Shown in pieces: positions 1-7,553 of a stretch of 38,173 bases of DNA. The stretch is taken from the NCBI GenBank assembly GCA_964511665.1, contig CAZEHA010000035.1, positions 1 through 38,173 on the forward strand, written 5' to 3'. The notes below the pieces were generated by a model. The model saw only the letters and a list, made by a program, of their open reading frames with translations. It searched no databases and was not told where the DNA came from. The DNA comes from JAGOEF01 sp964511665. GTDB lineage: Bacteria; Bacteroidota; Bacteroidia; Bacteroidales; ML635J-15. The position numbers and the translations under genes are program-made. How positions within the stretch are numbered: the stretch's first letter is position 1; the number at the start of each line of letters is the position of its first letter.

Positions 1-59
<59 letters not shown>

Positions 60-70
60 AGACGCATAAA

Positions 71-144
<74 letters not shown>

Positions 145-156
145 AACTTTACAAGT

Positions 157-238
157 GGGGAGAGCAGGATTCGAACCTACGAAGGCGTACGCCAGCAGAT
201 TTACAGTCTGCCCCAGTTGGCCACTTTGGTATCTCCCC
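157..238 (-). tRNA. tRNA-Tyr (GTA)
   Basis: An 82-nt class II tRNA with a long variable arm. Acceptor GGGGAGA pairs with TCTCCCC; the anticodon stem GCAGA/TCTGC encloses CTGTAAA, anticodon GTA. The long variable arm (GTACGCC region) is normal for bacterial tRNA-Tyr. It is the second gene of the Thr-Tyr-Gly-Thr cluster. Confidence 0.95.
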
Positions 239-253
239 AATTTCATTCCAGGA

Positions 254-263
254 NNNNNNNNNN
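254..263. other. Assembly gap (10 N)
   Basis: Ten undetermined bases fall inside a tRNA gene. The missing anticodon third base, variable loop, T-arm and 3' acceptor strand would need about 38 nt, so the true gap is longer than drawn. The sequence beyond the gap (241-253) does not pair with the visible 5' half. Confidence 0.97.
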
Positions 264-298
264 CAAATCAGCTGCTCTACCAACTGAGCTACATTGGC
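264..298 (-). tRNA. 5' half of a tRNA, probably tRNA-Thr (TGT), interrupted by an assembly gap
   Basis: The minus strand reads acceptor GCCAATG, D-arm, GCTGA and then TTTG, which is loop positions 32-35, so the anticodon is TG plus an unseen third base. The acceptor sequence and the cluster order Thr-Tyr-Gly-Thr point to TGT. About 38 nt are needed to complete it, but only ten N separate it from downstream sequence, and that sequence has no CATTGGC acceptor strand. The gap length is therefore a placeholder or the join is wrong. Confidence 0.8.
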
Positions 299-360
299 CT
301 ATTTTGGTGAATTTCAATAACACATTAAAGAACTTATATGGCAGTCGCCAAAAAGGTCTG

Positions 361-390
361 CAAATGTAGTTATTATTTAATAATATCCAA
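361..390 (-). promoter_or_regulatory. Bacteroidota-type promoter for the tRNA (and probably tuf) operon
   Basis: On the minus strand TTG (390-388) is followed after 19 nt by TACATTTG (368-361). This is an exact match to the Bacteroidota sigma consensus TTG-N17-23-TAnnTTTG. Transcription would start near 354, about 55 nt before the first tRNA. The promoter sits between the hpf stop and the tRNAs, so the tRNA block need not depend on read-through from rpsU-xerC-hpf. Confidence 0.75.
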
Positions 391-408
391 AAAAATAAAA
401 ATAAATTT

Positions 409-717
409 CTAATTTTTTTGAACTCGTTGCTTTTCCTTGTATTTACGCAGTTGACGACGCAATGCCTGGGAGGCATTATCGACCGATTCTTCGAAACTTT
501 TGCTTTGTCTCCGCGCAAAAAGCTCAGACGAACCAGGAATTCGAATGCTGATTTCAGCAACTTTATTGTCGTTGGTCTCGGAGTTTTCTATGCGTAAGGT
601 TACATCGGTCGAAAGTATATCATCGGTTACTTTTCCAAGTTTCCCTAATTTGCTTTCGATGTAGTCGATTAACTTACTGTCGGCATCAAAATGTAATGAT
701 TTAACATTCACTTTCAT
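409..717 (-). CDS. hpf: Ribosome hibernation-promoting factor, short HPF/RaiA type
   Basis: A 102-residue protein with the full S30AE fold: start MKVNVKSLHF, the central strand region around VTLRIEN and a basic C-terminal helix (RRQLRKYKEK). The family binds the 30S decoding region in slow growth, blocking initiation and promoting inactive 100S dimers or protecting 70S. The length fits the short type, without the dimerising C-terminal domain of long HPF. It starts 18 nt after the xerC stop and belongs to the rpsU-xerC-hpf operon. Unlike every other gene I checked in this window, its start is preceded by a strong Shine-Dalgarno sequence. Product call is firm; regulation is inferred. Confidence 0.93.
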   Translation of the reverse strand: MKVNVKSLHFDADSKLIDYIESKLGKLGKVTDDILSTDVTLRIENSETNDNKVAEISIRIPGSSELFARRQSKSFEESVDNASQALRRQLRKYKEKQRVQKN

Positions 718-725
718 AATTATAT

Positions 726-731
726 CTCCTT
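726..731 (-). promoter_or_regulatory. Strong Shine-Dalgarno sequence (AAGGAG) ahead of hpf
   Basis: The minus strand carries AAGGAG with 8 nt between its last G and the hpf ATG, a textbook spacing, in the short gap after the xerC stop. Starts of the other genes in the window lack any comparable motif, as is usual for Bacteroidota, whose ribosomes generally do not use the anti-Shine-Dalgarno. Confidence 0.75.
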
Positions 732-735
732 TTGT

Positions 736-1626
736 TTATGCCCTGGGATGAGCTTGTTTATAAACTTCTTTTAGTTTTTCGAAAGAGTTATGCGTATACA
801 CTTGCGTTGCTGAAAGATTGGCATGCCCAAGCAACTCTTTTATCGCATTGAGATCGGCTCCATTGTTCAGCATGTGGGTTGCAAAACTATGGCGAAGCAC
901 GTGTGGACTTCGTTTCTTATGAGTTGAAACCAAGCTTAGATATTGATGCACCTTGTGATAAATGAACTTTACATACACCGGCTTACCGCTGTTTGTTACA
1001 AAAAACCGGCTTGTATCTGCCGTATCCATCCCTTCATTAAACTTATTAATATTATATAACTTTAAAACTTCCTTTAGCTGTTTATTAAACGGAATTATTC
1101 GTTCTTTATTTCGTTTTCCAAGAACTTTTATTGTATCCGACACAAAATCAATATCCCCATGCTTCAGTTGGGCTGCTTCAGAAAGACGCATTCCTGTGTT
1201 ATACAACATTTCGATAATTGCCCTGTCGCGACTTCCCTTAAAGTCGTCGCTAAAAAATGCCATGTCGCCCAACTCATTGGCTTGAGATTCAGTAAGAAAA
1301 ACGGGAAGGGTCTTACGTATTTTGGGCGAACTAATACCTGTAGTAGGGTTTTTAATTATAATCGATTCTCTTAACAGATACTTGTAAAAACTGCGTAAAC
1401 TTGTCAACTTTCGCTGTATCGAACGAGCTTCGAGACCTTGGTTGCCGGCTAAATCGGCAATCCAACTTCTGATAATATGGCGATTGGCTTTTACAACATC
1501 AACTCCTACAGCTTCGTGCTCGAGAAACTGAGCAAACTGCACCAAATCGTTACGATAGGCGAGTATAGTGTGTTGAGAATAACGCTTTTCAAATTCCAAA
1601 TATTTCAGAAACAGGTCGATATGCAT
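736..1626 (-). CDS. xerC: Tyrosine recombinase XerC/XerD
   Basis: A 296-residue protein, the usual length for Xer recombinases, which resolve chromosome dimers at dif by strand exchange through a covalent phosphotyrosine. Residues 1-85 form the SAM-like core-binding domain. The catalytic set is complete: R147 (NTGMRLSE), K171 (LGKRNKE), H242 and R245 (HVLRHSFATHML), H268 (LGHANLS) and Y277 (VYTH). No phage or integron genes lie nearby, and it sits between rpsU and hpf. This arrangement is consistent with a housekeeping Xer protein rather than an element integrase. Whether it is XerC or XerD cannot be decided here. The ATG lies 93 nt after the rpsU stop with no Shine-Dalgarno. Confidence 0.9.
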   Translation of the reverse strand: MHIDLFLKYLEFEKRYSQHTILAYRNDLVQFAQFLEHEAVGVDVVKANRHIIRSWIADLAGNQGLEARSIQRKLTSLRSFYKYLLRESIIIKNPTTGISSPKIRKTLPVFLTESQANELGDMAFFSDDFKGSRDRAIIEMLYNTGMRLSEAAQLKHGDIDFVSDTIKVLGKRNKERIIPFNKQLKEVLKLYNINKFNEGMDTADTSRFFVTNSGKPVYVKFIYHKVHQYLSLVSTHKKRSPHVLRHSFATHMLNNGADLNAIKELLGHANLSATQVYTHNSFEKLKEVYKQAHPRA

Positions 1627-1719
1627 TGCTGTGAAAAAACTTCATTGTATTGTACGAAAAATGCCTTTGTAAAGTTTCAATAAACTACAAAGACATCAGC
1701 CAGAAATATTTTTAGAAGC

Positions 1720-1911
1720 CTATTGCTCTTCTTGCTGCAAATGCTGAATATAAATGGCTTTCAGCTTTTGCTGCCTTTTAACAATCGAAGGTTTGGTAAA
1801 GGCCTGACGGGCACGCATTTCTTTTACAACACCTGTTTTTTCGAATTTACGTTTGAAACGTTTTAAGGCCTTGTCGATGTTTTCACCTTCTTTTACCGGA
1901 ATTACTATCAT
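1720..1911 (-). CDS. rpsU: 30S ribosomal protein bS21
   Basis: A 63-residue basic protein: MIVIPVKEGENIDKALKRFK start, KFEKTGVVKEMRAR centre and a lysine/arginine-rich helical tail, as in bS21. bS21 binds the 30S platform near the 3' end of 16S rRNA. In Bacteroidota, bS21 together with bS6 and bS18 helps sequester the anti-Shine-Dalgarno (published for this phylum). It is the first gene of rpsU-xerC-hpf. No Shine-Dalgarno precedes its ATG, unlike the strong one reported for rpsU of some Flavobacteria. Confidence 0.95.
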   Translation of the reverse strand: MIVIPVKEGENIDKALKRFKRKFEKTGVVKEMRARQAFTKPSIVKRQQKLKAIYIQHLQQEEQ

Positions 1912-1948
1912 ATCTGTTAACTACTAATAATTTTACAATATCGGGCTG

Positions 1949-1978
1949 CAAAAATAGAGAAATATTTTCTTGTACCAA
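1949..1978 (-). promoter_or_regulatory. Promoter for rpsU-xerC-hpf
   Basis: On the minus strand TTG (1978-1976), 19 nt, then TATTTTTG (1956-1949): an exact TTG-N19-TAnnTTTG match with the same spacing as the tRNA promoter at 361-390. Predicted start near 1943 gives a leader of about 30 nt. Confidence 0.75.
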
Positions 1979-2076
1979 ACTTTTTGGGCAATCTAATCAA
2001 ACTTTTTTTACTTTTTTCGAATTGCTTACCAAAACACCTTAAAAAGCTTCTGTTTTCTGTTATTCAATCTTAATAC

Positions 2077-2084
2077 TATATTTG
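2077..2084 (+). promoter_or_regulatory. Putative -7 element for glmM
   Basis: TATATTTG matches TAnnTTTG and lies 51 nt before the glmM ATG. No clear TTG is found 17-23 nt upstream, so this is a partial promoter match in the divergent rpsU/glmM spacer. Confidence 0.45.
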
Positions 2085-2135
2085 TAATCAATTTTAAGAA
2101 AAATGTCTTTAAGTTAACAAAACGTCAAAAAACAC

Positions 2136-3521
2136 ATGACACTCATCACATCGATATCGGGAATAAGAGGAATTATTGGAGGCAAGTCGGGGCAAGGTCT
2201 TACGCCTATTGATATTTGCAAATACACTGCCGCATATCTGTATTTATTGCAACAATCGACATCAGAAAAAACAATTCGCATAGTTTTGGGTCGCGATGCC
2301 AGAATTTCGGGCCCCATGGTACATCAACTCGTTAGCAACACGCTGGTAGCTATGGGGGCAGATGTTATCGATATCGGTATGGCCAGCACTCCTACTGTTG
2401 AAATGGCAGTAATAATCGAAAAAGCTGATGGTGGCATTATTATAACTGCCAGTCACAATCCCCGTGAGTGGAATGCCCTTAAACTGTTAAACAAGCATGG
2501 CGAATTTCTAAATGCAGAACAAGGGAATGCAATACTAAGCATTGCTGCAGATAATCCAGTGGAATATGCCAATGTAGATGGAATTGGTAAGATACAATTC
2601 ATCGAAAACTACGAAAAAATTCATATCGAAAAAATATTGCAATTGCCTTTGGTTACACCTGATATTATTCAGAAAGCCGGGTACAAAGTAGTAATCGATT
2701 GCGTTAATTCGGTGGGAGGTATTGCCATACCCCCACTGTTGCGCGCACTGGGAGTGAGCGACATTGTGGAACTGTATTGCACTCCCAACGGTGATTTTCC
2801 TCACAACCCCGAACCACTTCCCGAACATTTAACAGCCATATCCGATAAAATTAAGCAGGTAGGTGCCGATGTTGGCTTTGTGGTTGATCCGGATGTTGAT
2901 CGACTGGCTATTGTGTGTGAAGATGGCAGCATGTTTGGAGAAGAATATACACTGGTGTCGGTTGCCGATTATGTATTGCAACATAAGGCCGGGAATACTG
3001 TAAGTAACCTTTCGTCGACACGTGCATTGAAGGATATAACCGAACTTTATAAACAACAATATAACGCTTCGGCAGTTGGCGAAGTAAATGTGGTAGAGAT
3101 GATGAAGAAAACCAATGCGGTTGTTGGAGGAGAAGGAAACGGCGGCGTAATTTATCCCGATTTACATTATGGACGCGATGCACTGGTTGGCATTGCACTG
3201 TTTTTGTCGAATCTCGCAAGAAGAGGATGTACTGTATCGAAACTCAGGGCAGGATATCCGTATTACGTGATATCGAAAAACAAGATGAAACTACCGGAAC
3301 ACGTTGATATTGACAATTTACTGCACATGATTGGCCAACAGTATCATGATTACCATGTAAACACTACAGACGGGATTAGAATTGACTTTGATAAAGACTG
3401 GGTACATTTACGAAAATCGAATACCGAACCTATTATACGCATTTATGCCGAAAGCACCCATGCCGAAAAGGCCGACAGGCTTGCACAAACAATTATCGAC
3501 AACATTCGCTCGTTAATATGA
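2136..3521 (+). CDS. glmM: Phosphoglucosamine mutase (alpha-D-phosphohexomutase family)
   Basis: A 461-residue protein with the four-domain hexomutase layout. It has the N-terminal SGIRGIIG motif, the phosphoserine loop TASHNP with catalytic Ser106, the Mg2+ loop DPDVDR (about residues 251-256), the sugar-binding GEGNGG loop and the C-terminal phosphate-binding RKSNTEP. GlmM converts glucosamine-6-phosphate to glucosamine-1-phosphate for UDP-GlcNAc, and so for peptidoglycan and lipid A. The sugar loop differs from the GEESGH/GEQSGH of proteobacterial enzymes, so phosphomannomutase activity cannot be excluded. It is monocistronic, convergent with the next operon at only 12 nt. Confidence 0.87.
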   Translation: MTLITSISGIRGIIGGKSGQGLTPIDICKYTAAYLYLLQQSTSEKTIRIVLGRDARISGPMVHQLVSNTLVAMGADVIDIGMASTPTVEMAVIIEKADGGIIITASHNPREWNALKLLNKHGEFLNAEQGNAILSIAADNPVEYANVDGIGKIQFIENYEKIHIEKILQLPLVTPDIIQKAGYKVVIDCVNSVGGIAIPPLLRALGVSDIVELYCTPNGDFPHNPEPLPEHLTAISDKIKQVGADVGFVVDPDVDRLAIVCEDGSMFGEEYTLVSVADYVLQHKAGNTVSNLSSTRALKDITELYKQQYNASAVGEVNVVEMMKKTNAVVGGEGNGGVIYPDLHYGRDALVGIALFLSNLARRGCTVSKLRAGYPYYVISKNKMKLPEHVDIDNLLHMIGQQYHDYHVNTTDGIRIDFDKDWVHLRKSNTEPIIRIYAESTHAEKADRLAQTIIDNIRSLI

Positions 3522-3533
3522 TAAAATAGGACT

Positions 3534-4574
3534 TCAGGGAGATGCACGACGACGGTCGATGATGAAAATAATTCCTTCATCGGAGCCAATCATGGTTTCA
3601 CCCAATGGATTTACCGAAATACTATTCAAATTTTTTCCCAGGAAACCATCTGATTGATTCCAATTTTGTCCGCGATCGCGACTCAAATAAAAAGCGCCCA
3701 AATCGCCACACACATAACAAACATTGTCTGACATCCACAGGTCGCGCAATGTAGGCTTGCTAAATTTCACAATCTGGTACCACGACATAAAATTATCGTT
3801 TGAACAAAGAAGCTGGCCATATCTGCCCAACAGCCACAATTTTCCGTCGTACGCTTCTATGTCGTAAAAATATTCATCGCCCAATTCCAGATTGCTGAAA
3901 GTTTCACCCCCATCTTCAGTAATAAAAACCTGTCCGTATGATGCCAGTATACCGAAGTTATTGTCAATAAACAAAGCATCGCGAATTTCGTTGTCGAAGC
4001 TTGTATGATACCACGGATATGCTCCTGTTGCACTATATGAAGTAAGCCCTTTAAAATAATGTTCTCCTCCGGCCAGGAATAGAGCAAGTGAATCGAAAAC
4101 AAACACCGAGTTGAAAGGAACTCGATATTCCTCGTAAGGAAGATTCAAAAACGTATGCTCCTGCCATGTTAGTCCACCGTCGATTGTTTTCAGCAGCAAC
4201 ATGCTGTCGCCACACGCAAATCCATATTTGTCGTTGTAAAACACCAGGTCGTTAATACTTGCCTTTTCGTTTGAATAACGTTTTACCCAAGTATTTCCAC
4301 CATCGGTTGTCATGTAAATAAGTCCCTTGATGTTTTTTATTCCGCCGGCAGCAAAGGCTGTGTCGTTTCCCATATAAACCACTTTGTCGATATTGAATAT
4401 TTCAGGCAGGTCGATTCGTGTAATATTTAAAGTAACATCAGTGTATGGAACCCTATTACATCCTGAAAGGGTCATCATTACCACTGTGATAAACACCCCT
4501 ATCGCTATCAGGTTGCGAGAAATCTCAAGTTTTTTAAAAATTCTTTTGAGCAAAGTGATTAATTCACGTGTCAT
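3534..4574 (-). CDS. YCF48/sialidase-like beta-propeller lipoprotein
   Basis: A predicted lipoprotein of 346 residues. After a basic N-terminus and hydrophobic stretch comes the lipobox LSGC, so the mature protein would be membrane-attached outside the cytoplasm. The body carries repeats of the type TTDGGNTW, TIDGGLTW, TEDGGETF and SRDRGQNW, the D-x-G-x-T-W signature of YCF48/BNR-type propellers. YCF48 itself is a photosystem II assembly factor, but such propellers are common in non-photosynthetic Bacteroidota with unknown roles. I use the ATG one base after the upstream nuclease stop; an ATG 69 nt further upstream would place most of 23 extra residues inside that gene and push the lipobox deep into the protein. 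Last gene of a three-gene operon. Confidence 0.72.
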   Translation of the reverse strand: MTRELITLLKRIFKKLEISRNLIAIGVFITVVMMTLSGCNRVPYTDVTLNITRIDLPEIFNIDKVVYMGNDTAFAAGGIKNIKGLIYMTTDGGNTWVKRYSNEKASINDLVFYNDKYGFACGDSMLLLKTIDGGLTWQEHTFLNLPYEEYRVPFNSVFVFDSLALFLAGGEHYFKGLTSYSATGAYPWYHTSFDNEIRDALFIDNNFGILASYGQVFITEDGGETFSNLELGDEYFYDIEAYDGKLWLLGRYGQLLCSNDNFMSWYQIVKFSKPTLRDLWMSDNVCYVCGDLGAFYLSRDRGQNWNQSDGFLGKNLNSISVNPLGETMIGSDEGIIFIIDRRRASP

Positions 4575-4575
4575 A

Positions 4576-5334
4576 TCATTCAGGTTTAATGAGCTGCCAA
4601 AATTCATAATCGGTTTCGCTTTCGGCAACATTTTCGAGTTCATCGTCGAGTAAATAAAACAGGTTGCGTTGTGTCAGGGTTTCGATACTATCGACACTTA
4701 CAACATATTTAGAGTAAGCATTTCCGAGCCCGGTGCTATTTGGAATAACAAACCCTATTGATTTGCAAAGCGTGTCGTTGTATACAAGCACAGCTTTATA
4801 AAAATACTCGGGCACCGACACCCTATTCTCGCCTATCACCGGCAAGCTGTCGTGCAATAGAGGACCTGTAACCACATAGACTTTTTCGAACTGATTGACC
4901 CAATTTCTAACCTTAAATTCGAGGCCTCGCCAAATTCCCCGGTTAAATTCGGGCACCTGAGGTGAAATATTTCCAAAATAGAAACACTCCTCTTGGGCAA
5001 TCGGGTCAAAAGCCATATCGCGAGCAGGAGCCAGATGTCCTTTATCGTATCCCGATTTGTAATAATCGTCGTTGTCTGCCGACATGGTTTCAATCTTGGG
5101 GTCAGTCCTAAAGGCCTTGGCCCTGTCCACAACCGGAATCAACATTTTTGCCTCTATCTGATAGGCTAACCAAAAAGCCTGTTCGTGCTGTTCGCTGTAA
5201 CAAAAGCAATAATGGGTGTGACAGATTACGGTATCGCTTTCGACAGTTTCGGGCATGGCATAAGAAATGTTTTTTCCACCATCGTACTGGGGAATAGTAA
5301 AGCAAAATAGCAATATATATATAAGGTATGCCAT
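4576..5334 (-). CDS. Exported DNA/RNA non-specific endonuclease (NUC1/EndoG family)
   Basis: A 252-residue protein with an N-terminal hydrophobic export signal (about residues 1-15). The beta-beta-alpha-metal nuclease core shows YDKGHLAPA with general-base H100, then GNISPQ (N122) and FNRGIWRGLE with metal-ligand N131. The family hydrolyses single- and double-stranded DNA and RNA using Mg2+. The classical DRGH is DKGH here, a conservative change that keeps the catalytic His. Its ATG overlaps the stop of the upstream EEP gene (TAATG) and its stop lies one base before the lipoprotein start, so all three are probably translationally coupled. Roles in nucleic-acid scavenging or biofilm DNA turnover are plausible but inferred. 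Confidence 0.85.
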   Translation of the reverse strand: MAYLIYILLFCFTIPQYDGGKNISYAMPETVESDTVICHTHYCFCYSEQHEQAFWLAYQIEAKMLIPVVDRAKAFRTDPKIETMSADNDDYYKSGYDKGHLAPARDMAFDPIAQEECFYFGNISPQVPEFNRGIWRGLEFKVRNWVNQFEKVYVVTGPLLHDSLPVIGENRVSVPEYFYKAVLVYNDTLCKSIGFVIPNSTGLGNAYSKYVVSVDSIETLTQRNLFYLLDDELENVAESETDYEFWQLIKPE

Positions 5335-6428
5335 TATTTTTTGAGTCCTAATCTTACAACGATAGGATAATGATCGGAATAGGGGACTTTAAACGCCTGA
5401 TGCCTACTGCATTCAAATTTGTCGGAATACAGCACGAAATCGATGCGCTGTTTTATTCCTTTCTGACTCCAGGTGTAGCCAAATCCTTTTCCGGCAGCCG
5501 AAAACGAATCGCGCAAACCTTTCGAAACCTTCTGATAGGTATATGAGAATGGGTTGTCGTTGAAATCGCCGCACACAATTACGTGATAAGGACAGGTGTC
5601 GACATGCCGGCGCAGCATAATTGCCTGATCACTTCGCCTTTGCGATGCTTTAAGCACCTTTTTTAAAATATTCCTGTAAGGTTTCAAATCCTGATCGGGT
5701 AGGTTGGTCTCCGAAAATTGTTGCATTTCGAGATAATTGTCCTCATCGAAATACATCGATTGCAGATGACAATTATATACTCTGATAGTGTCGTTATCCA
5801 CAACCAAATCGGTGTAAATACACAGGTTATGCGTGTTTTCGAAAAGCAGCTCGCCCCTGCATACTATGGGGAATCGGCTGAAGGTAGCTATACCAAAATG
5901 CTGTGTTTTCGCTGAACTGGCAGTAAACACCTGATGGTAGTTCTTTATGTTGAGTATTTGAAGCAAAGAATCGGTAGTAGGGAAAAAACCACCCGAATCG
6001 TAGAAGTACTCCTGAAAACATGCTATGTCGGGCTTTTCGGCTTCGATGTAACGGAACATTTCGAATTTGGTAACATCTTTTTGCCGCCAATTATAGAGCC
6101 CAAATACATGTACATTATATGTCATCAACCTGAAATGATTATCGCCACTAGGCCTTGATGTCGCCATTGCCCGTAAAGGAATCATTGCATTAATCAAAGG
6201 TAAACCGGCTAAAACCAATGGTATTGCAAAAAGCAGAACACGCCGGTCGAGTAGCACCCAAACAAAAATAAAAAAGATGTTTATTGCAATCACATAATGG
6301 AACACAAAAGTAAAGGGGACCAACCACATGAAGGAAGCCGGATTGACATGTGGTGCAACGTAGCATGCAAGCAGTGGCAGCGCAGCCAGAATATGAACAG
6401 ACAATACTATTTTTTTCAGAATCTTCAA
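5334..6428 (-). CDS. Membrane-anchored endonuclease/exonuclease/phosphatase (EEP) family hydrolase
   Basis: A 364-residue protein. Residues 5-26, 33-60 and 64-84 are three hydrophobic segments, followed by a soluble EEP domain. Motifs include MTYNVHVFGLYNW (N105), CFQEYF (E140), CGDFNDNP, QRIDFVLY and the terminal SDHYPIVVRL with the catalytic His. The superfamily cleaves phosphodiester or phosphomonoester bonds in nucleic acids, inositides or lipids; this substrate is unknown. The start is TTG: an in-frame TGA lies two codons upstream and no suitable ATG exists before the first membrane segment. It is the first gene of the EEP-nuclease-propeller operon. Pairing with an exported nuclease suggests extracytoplasmic phosphodiester breakdown (inference). 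Confidence 0.82.
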   Translation of the reverse strand: MKILKKIVLSVHILAALPLLACYVAPHVNPASFMWLVPFTFVFHYVIAINIFFIFVWVLLDRRVLLFAIPLVLAGLPLINAMIPLRAMATSRPSGDNHFRLMTYNVHVFGLYNWRQKDVTKFEMFRYIEAEKPDIACFQEYFYDSGGFFPTTDSLLQILNIKNYHQVFTASSAKTQHFGIATFSRFPIVCRGELLFENTHNLCIYTDLVVDNDTIRVYNCHLQSMYFDEDNYLEMQQFSETNLPDQDLKPYRNILKKVLKASQRRSDQAIMLRRHVDTCPYHVIVCGDFNDNPFSYTYQKVSKGLRDSFSAAGKGFGYTWSQKGIKQRIDFVLYSDKFECSRHQAFKVPYSDHYPIVVRLGLKK

Positions 6429-6453
6429 TGCAATTCACTTGAAATATGTAACA

Positions 6454-6461
6454 CAAATTTA
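6454..6461 (-). promoter_or_regulatory. Putative -7 element for the EEP-nuclease-lipoprotein operon
   Basis: The minus strand carries TAAATTTG, an exact TAnnTTTG, about 25 nt before the TTG start of the EEP gene. I see no TTG at the expected -33 position, so support is partial. Confidence 0.45.
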
Positions 6462-6550
6462 AATTTTTTATCGCACGAAACCAGTATGGCAAAAAATTTG
6501 CCTAAAATGCCGAAACACATAGGTATTTTATGAAACCTAAGTATTTTTTG

Positions 6551-6558
6551 TAATTTTG
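6551..6558 (+). promoter_or_regulatory. Putative -7 element for the cyclophilin gene
   Basis: TAATTTTG matches TAnnTTTG exactly and lies 21 nt before the ATG. The -33 region is AT-rich without a clear TTG. Confidence 0.5.
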
Positions 6559-6579
6559 TCAAATTAAAAAATAATCTGT

Positions 6580-7245
6580 ATGAAAAAGAAAATTGTTTTT
6601 CTGATGATGCTACCTGTGTTTTTCATAGTAACAGGAAGCGCAATGGCACAAACAACCAAGGTATTGATTCAAACCAGCAAAGGTGGTATCACGGTTGTGC
6701 TTTATGACGACACACCAAAACATCGCGACAATTTTATTAAACTTGTTGAAGAGGCGTATTACAATGATGTACTCTTTCACCGTGTCATCAGCCAGTTTAT
6801 GGTTCAGGCAGGCGACCCTGATTCAAAGAACGCCAATCCGGGTCAGATGTTAGGAAATGGTGGCCCCGGTTACACCATTGAGGCTGAATTCAACGATAAG
6901 TATTTTCATAAAAAAGGTGCTTTGGCTGCAGCTCGCACCGGCGACAATATAAATCCCGAAAAACGCAGTAGCGGGAGTCAGTTTTATATTGTTCAGGGTC
7001 AGGTTCTCACCGACATGCAACTTGATGCTTACGAAAAAAGGATGGGAACAAGCTTTAGCAAACAACAACGCGATGCCTATTGCACAGTTGGAGGAGCCCC
7101 ACATCTCGACGGAGCCTACACAGTATTCGGAGAAGTTACCGAAGGATTACACGTGATTGATAAAATAGCCGGTGTTGTTACCGACAAACAAAATCGCCCT
7201 CTCGAAGATGTGAGAATAATTTCGATGAAAGTAATAAACAAATAA
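6580..7245 (+). CDS. Exported cyclophilin-type peptidyl-prolyl cis-trans isomerase
   Basis: A 221-residue protein with a Sec signal peptide cleaved around AMA|QTT (residues 23/24). The cyclophilin core shows LFHRVISQFMVQAGDP (the FHRV and Q-x-GDP active-site segment), GPGYTIEAEF, LAAART, SSGSQFYIV and the late TVFGEVTEG motif. It catalyses X-Pro cis-trans isomerisation and should assist folding of periplasmic or outer-membrane proteins. A moderate insertion around residues 147-170 separates QGQVL from the HLDG/FGEV strand, as in many Bacteroidota enzymes. It has its own promoter and ends 23 nt before a small helical gene that may be cotranscribed. Confidence 0.93.
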   Translation: MKKKIVFLMMLPVFFIVTGSAMAQTTKVLIQTSKGGITVVLYDDTPKHRDNFIKLVEEAYYNDVLFHRVISQFMVQAGDPDSKNANPGQMLGNGGPGYTIEAEFNDKYFHKKGALAAARTGDNINPEKRSSGSQFYIVQGQVLTDMQLDAYEKRMGTSFSKQQRDAYCTVGGAPHLDGAYTVFGEVTEGLHVIDKIAGVVTDKQNRPLEDVRIISMKVINK

Positions 7246-7268
7246 TTGAGTTAAATAAACTATTTTCA

Positions 7269-7553
7269 ATGGCAAACCGCAAAAATTTAAAAAAAGACAT
7301 CAATCGTCTGGTTAACGAATTGGTAAGCGATTGTTTACAATACATGAAGTCGCATCCCGGAAAATCGGAAGAAAAAATTGCGGAGATTATCAGTGAGACG
7401 CTGAAACTGCGCAAAGATTTAATTACCGGGCTGAATACCCTTTCGGAAATTTCCGACAAAAAAGAAATAAAAAAACAGTGCAACGATATTGTTTTTAAGC
7501 TAATCGGCAGCATCGACAATTCTTATAAAACATTGAGTAAACTTGCTCGTTAA
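7269..7553 (+). CDS. Small all-helical protein of unknown function
   Basis: A 94-residue, lysine-rich protein with no signal peptide, membrane segment or cysteine pair. Its heptad-like spacing (INRLVNELVSDCLQYM, IAEIISETLKLRKDLI) suggests a helical bundle or coiled coil. I do not recognise the family. It is a real gene by context: its stop overlaps the ATG of the metallopeptidase (TAATG), so the two are translationally coupled. It could be a partner or regulator of that protein, but nothing in the sequence shows this. Confidence 0.7.
   Translation: MANRKNLKKDINRLVNELVSDCLQYMKSHPGKSEEKIAEIISETLKLRKDLITGLNTLSEISDKKEIKKQCNDIVFKLIGSIDNSYKTLSKLAR

Noticed and set aside
736..1626. Recombinase as a mobile-element or phage integrase
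   Set aside because: Length, motifs and position between rpsU and hpf fit a housekeeping Xer protein; no attachment repeats or phage genes are visible.
2908..3219. Minus-strand ORFs within glmM and similar ORFs inside htpG, ispG and the C10 gene
   Set aside because: All lie antisense or out of frame within strongly supported genes and show no family features.
4575..4643. Upstream ATG for the propeller lipoprotein
   Set aside because: It would overlap the nuclease gene by 68 bases and place the lipobox more than 60 residues from the start; the ATG one base after the nuclease stop fits better.
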